A stretch of DNA of 64,000 bases from NCBI RefSeq assembly GCF_000143415.4, contig NW_003314270.1, positions 963,538 through 1,027,537 of the forward strand. The letters are read 5' to 3'. Shown piece after piece: positions 59,994-64,000 of the stretch (position 1 is the stretch's first letter; every line of letters starts with the position of its first letter). The stretch is from Selaginella moellendorffii (Eukaryota; Streptophyta; Lycopodiopsida; Selaginellales; Selaginellaceae). The notes beneath the pieces were generated by a model. It was not told the origin of the DNA, ran no database searches, and was given only the letters and a program-made list of their open reading frames with translations. Position numbers and translations under genes: made by a program.

Positions 59994-60573
59994 TTATTCG
60001 GACTCGATAAACAGTAGAGGAAGACGTGGGAGATGGTGATGTGAGAGAGACGAGTTGTAATTCCTTCCAACAGATCTAAATTGGAACCAAGGAAGGCCAA
60101 GCACCACAAAGGAGGACTTGCTGTTGATGATGTTGAAGGTCATATTGGTGACGGTGGACCCAATATGTACTCGAATGGGCAATGTTTCCCTAAGCAAAAG
60201 ATGGAGACACAAAATGCCTACTAAGGCCTTCAATCCTCAAATCCTGTATGGTAGGAGAAAAAGGAACGTGATGTTGGGCAGCAAAGTCTATGTCCATGAA
60301 GCAAGAAGTTGCACCTGAGTCCAGTAGCACTAGAGCCTTGAGTCCTGATTGTCTAGTGAAAGAAAGGAGACATGGGATGTAGAAGTTGTAGGAATTGGTG
60401 GTGGCTTCGATGAAAGGTGGTGAGGATCTTGATAAAGAAGAAAAGTGATTTTTATTTGGGGAGTCCAAACAGACAGCTCCTACTCTATTTGGATAGGGTT
60501 GTTTCCCGACTACAACAGAGGTGGACCTTGAGGCATAGTGAACTCGAGCAGTCAGGGAGGCTTCTTGGGACAC
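59994..60573 (-). pseudogene. Gypsy 2 aspartic protease
   Basis: LVLLDSGATSCFMD is the active-site motif and HFVSPSFA followed by IRVHIGSTVTNMTFNII the beta-strand region. VVLGLPWF is the closing motif in the next frame. A frameshift lies near 60195. Confidence 0.8.
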
Positions 60574-60815
60574 ACAGTTGCTTTGTGATTAGGATCAACA
60601 CAGTAGAGGCAAAGATTATGAGATACTCGACGTTTCTTCACAACAGGACTCAACTTCCCTTTGATGAGTCGGGGAGTACTAGAAATATCCATCGGGACCG
60701 GAGCAGTATGTTCAGGAGTATGCCCCGAAGACTTAAGCTGGGATTTCTGAGTCTGGGACAGGAAAACAGCGGCATGGTGACTTTCCTAACGACGTTCAAA
60801 GAGATGATTGTCGCA

Positions 60816-61430
60816 TCAAACAGCTTTGTTGATAGCATCTGACAGGTTCGTGGGATTCTCCATGGTGAGCAACAAATCCTTCACACTGTTGTTGAAGCTG
60901 AAACAAAATTGATCAATTAGGGCCCGCTCATCCCATTGAGTGTCCAAGGCAAGGAGTTGGAACTCTGTAGCATAGATCGAGGCAGGACGAGACTCCTGAG
61001 AGAGACGTCTCATTTTTGTGGTGGTAGCCTGAACTCAATCTGTCTCGCCAAAACATGCTTGAAGCTTTTCTTTGAACAACTGAAGATCCATCAGCTCTAG
61101 AACCACGACCCCTTTTATGCTCTTCTCTAGGAGAGGAGAAAACCATGACAAAGCTACACCTTCGAGCAGCATCCCGATTGTGCCGATTTAAGACTTGGGA
61201 GTGGGGTACCGCTGATGTTGAAGTGTGAGGATCAGCTCTATCTGGTTCAGGAATCCACAAAGCTCTAAATGCTTTCTTGAGAACTTCATCGGGAAACTCA
61301 CCTTTAGTTCAGGAACTTTGCTTGATCCTTGAGCCGAAAGTGAAGCAAGCTCTTGTTACATATGAAGAAGGTCACCTTTAGCTTGGTATTCTCATATTGG
61401 ATTTTTACAAGGACTTTGGCAAAAAAATCA
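60816..61430 (-). pseudogene. Gypsy 2 gag
   Basis: SIYATEFQLLALDTQWDERALIDQF and LTMENPTNLSDAINKAV are typical of gypsy gag capsid. A cysteine-containing stretch follows toward 60600. Frames are interrupted at about 61030. Confidence 0.7.
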
Positions 61431-61572
61431 GGATGGCTTTGGAGACTCCATCGGGAAAGAAGAAAGAAAAGGGGAGAAAAAGGCAAAGGTAGTCAAACAA
61501 TCAAAACGAGCTAAAGCAAAAGCAAAAAACACAATTTGAATCAAACTATCAAGACCCTCAACAAAATCAAGA

Positions 61573-61907
61573 CTGGAAAATGCAGAGGACAAAGAGAAAC
61601 ACTAGTGGAAATGAAGAAGAGGCCTTAGACTAGTGTTGATTCAAATTGTGAATAAATGAAACAAGGCTAACCTATATATACTATAGGTTGATGAAGCTCC
61701 ACCACTCTTGGATCAAGGACGGCCTAAATATAATTGAGGTCGAGGAGGTGCCACATCATCATCAAGAATGTGGTTTGAGACTCAGGAATCATATGGGAAA
61801 TCAGAGAGTCAGGAATAAGGAAGTGTCCCAAAAGTCATAAATATGCTCTGCGGGTCAGGAATTCGGTGAGAGTTAGGAATGTGGCAAGAATTAAGGGATT
61901 CCTAACA
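61573..61907 (-). repeat. 5' LTR of gypsy 2, truncated
   Basis: It lacks the part equivalent to 57355-57426. The PBS expected beside it is therefore missing. Confidence 0.8.
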
Positions 61908-61924
61908 AAATCCTCCTTCCATTT

Positions 61925-62231
61925 GTGCTATCATCCCCTAGCCATTTGCTGGAAGCTATTGTTGTAAGCAAATTGCACTAATGAAAGATATAAATCTCAG
62001 TGTCCCTCTTTTCACCTTGTACTATAAAAGATAAAAATCTAGTCTTTCTAGACTACATTACACCTCTTCTTGAGGTTCCTCACCACTTAACCATGCCTTG
62101 AGCTACATCAAAAGCTCCACTATACTACCGCTCCACTGTGAGCCCTAGGGTAGGCTAAGTTCTTTACTCTAATATGCCTTCATATTCCCTTTTACCCATG
62201 TTAACCATGTGGTCAAAGTTGGTACCTAACA
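61925..62231 (-). mobile_element. Deletion derivative of gypsy 1: pol scrap joined to LTR
   Basis: 61955-62020 matches pol near 48060-48125 and is followed directly by LTR sequence (about 62023-62231, ending CCTAACA). In the full element these are about 3.4 kb apart. Confidence 0.7.
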
Positions 62232-62235
62232 CCAC

Positions 62236-62330
62236 TTTTAGTGGGAGATGATCTTGATTTGATGCAGGTTGATGCTATTACTTTTTGTGTTCAAGGGCAA
62301 AGGCAAGGGAAAGGATAATGGCATGGCAAG
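62236..62330 (+). pseudogene. Gypsy gag tail fragment
   Basis: The frame GDDLDLMQVDA with a following QGQRQGKG-like basic run matches 12165-12240 of the gypsy fragment near the solo LTR. Confidence 0.5.
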
Positions 62331-63364
62331 TGAAGTACATGCAGTGACATATGGGAAAAATGATATCTCATAGCATTATGTCAGTTGAAGAGTATCATCA
62401 AGGGTGGTTAAAACAAATATATATATAGTTAGTTCCACAAATTTTTTATGAAGCACTAGCCACAACATTCCCAACTTAATCCACTCTAACATATTTGGTT
62501 CTGCAATAAACAAGAGGTTCTACAAGCAAACACTAACTTACTTATGGCCTTTAACAAAGATGATATAAATACTAAAGGCATCATCACAATCATTAACATG
62601 TCTAAATGCACATTTGAAAACATCTGGGATAAGGCTCCAATACACACGAGTGGCTATAACCAAATTATTATACCACTACAATGTTGTCTATTGAAGACAT
62701 ATGGAAAACTTATATGAATAGAGTCAAAGGAGGAGAAGGCTACTACTTTGCAATAAAGATTAATGAAAAGGAGAAAAGCAAAATAGAAATGGAAAAAAAA
62801 AGTATATAAGATTTAGATGATGTAAAAGCTAGATCTAAACCAAAAGCTCAAATCCAAGCACTCTTTAAGAACAATCAAAGTTACCCTCATATCCACTAAT
62901 ATGAGTGCATGTAATATAAAAATGGATTACAAAAATGTCCATATTTAATTAGCCTAAAAACCCTAGCTTATATATAGGAGTGAGTGGTCCAGATTAAAAC
63001 CAGTTTGATGGCATTAAAATCCCATTAGGCTAATATTAGTATATGGTATTATAGCCATACATCTAGACCTCATAATAATATATAAAGGACAATAAAAGAA
63101 AAGCTATAATATTATAATCTCCATTTATATAGATTTTTATATTTATATTTATAATATTTAGTTTCAATATAACTATTTAAAATAACTAAATTACTATATT
63201 GATTTCTCTTTCTTTATTATTCCTTTTCATTTTGCATACTCACTGTATAATTGAGTATTATGAAAGACCACAAGCTCTTCTGTTCCATATAGACAAAATT
63301 TTATCTTATGTATAATCTATAAATTTATTGAAGATGTTAATAATAAAGATAATTTATATGTTAG
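62331..63364. other. AT-rich region with one copy of the inverted-repeat arm
   Basis: 62935-63080 resembles the arm at 15861-15990 (AACCCTAGCTTATATATAGG and GAGTGAGTGGT landmarks). Otherwise no gene is recognised. Confidence 0.5.
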
Positions 63365-63800
63365 AACATTGTAACAATCCTAAAGCATTTAACATCCCAA
63401 CACTAAGATTAACACATAAAATGGAGCCAAAAATGTATAACACTATTTAAAACTAATACCTTAATGCAAAGATATGGGTCCTCCACCAATTAGTATGGTA
63501 TGGAACTTGAGAAATAGAATGTAAAACAAGCATAAATATATACTTAGTAAGGAGCCAAATAATATCTTAAGTGGTCAACTATGCTTTCAATCTACTATAC
63601 ATTTGAAACCCCCTATAACCCCTAGAAACCCGATGCTAAAATTAATTAGCATGGTATAGAACTTGGGCTTACTTAAACCAGATGCAAACAAGAATAGTAA
63701 TGCACAGTGGAGAGCAAGACAATGTCTCAAATAATTATACATTTAACCTACCCAATATTCCTAGTATACATTTGGACTCATAAATTAATGTTTCGATGTA
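63365..63800. repeat. Dispersed repeat copies D and E
   Basis: Two diverged copies of the CATCCCAACACTAAG block and the CTACTATACATTTGAA / CTAGTATACATTTGGA end block. C-tracts are reduced to CCCCC. The last 200 bp of the window show nothing further. Confidence 0.6.
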
Positions 63801-64000
63801 AGTATTTTCAAAGCATTGGCATGCCATGTTTGCATGGTTTTGTACACATTAGTGCTATGTATAATTCTTCAAGCACCAAACTCATCAATTAGTCACCATA
63901 TAATGCCAAGATAGAGAGAATATGCATTACAAGCAAAAATGTCAATCTCACTCAGTAACCTAGCAAAGCCTAGTTTCTACCACCACTATACAATCTTAGA

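Larger units (their letters stand above)
57355..61907 (-). mobile_element. Ty3/gypsy retrotransposon 2 with reverse-transcriptase core deleted
   Basis: On the minus strand the order is truncated 5' LTR (61573-61907), gag, protease, fused RT start/RNase H, integrase, 3' LTR (57355-57781). LTR ends are TGTTAGGAATCC and, at the other end, TCCCAACA. Flanks AAATT (left) and AAATC (right) are an imperfect possible duplication. The family differs from gypsy 1 (chromovirus-like protease and RNase H sequence). Stops make it inactive. Confidence 0.85.

Overview
The window looks like nuclear DNA of a land plant, most probably a lycophyte such as Selaginella. Genes have many very short introns (about 47-105 nt in the best-resolved genes), there are plant telo-boxes near start codons, plant-type proteins, and a full SMG1 kinase gene, which Arabidopsis lacks. 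Genes sit in two compact islands separated by nested, mostly decayed retrotransposons. A 100-N run at 42577-42676 is an assembly gap. The organism is an inference; the gene families are read from the sequence.

Island 1 (about 0.5-11.8 kb): a possible small secreted peptide (486-638, +), a DUF985 cupin (752-1393, -) and SMG1 (1633-11807, -). I resolved SMG1 into 14 exons that join in frame into about 3147 residues, from an N-terminal helical region through a PIKK kinase domain and a long linker to a C-terminal FATC. Two of its introns are GC-AG and one 54-bp intron is open in frame.

Transposon block (11.9-27.6 kb): a Ty3/gypsy fragment split by a 1.72-kb solo LTR with a TTCAC duplication; a TRIM copy whose left LTR became a palindrome; and a complete, non-coding LTR element (16503-23433, GGTCT duplication) of the same LTR family. 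Its LTRs carry a 12-bp minisatellite, and its internal domain is a dense chain of short perfect hairpins. That chain is the most unusual signal in the window. Degenerate gypsy pol pieces follow on both strands.

Island 2 (27.7-35.1 kb): a 2-oxoglutarate/Fe(II) dioxygenase (28564-30015, -) with a decayed copy of its own 5' end downstream; a Dpb4/POLE3-type histone-fold gene (31289-31896, +) with an E2F-like site; and, convergent with it, a NERD1-like FG-GAP membrane protein (32051-34857, -; 13 exons, 685 residues).

Repeat-rich right half (35.3-64 kb): a FolD pseudogene fragment, a degenerate gypsy pol, a U6 snRNA relic, a large inverted duplication (arms about 1.2-1.4 kb) around the gap, two gypsy elements on the minus strand (47243-51717 and 57355-61907, the second lacking its reverse-transcriptase core), an intact-structure TRIM (51724-52124), and a dispersed repeat family with 47-48-bp subrepeats and C-tracts. 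No intact cellular gene is recognisable in this half.
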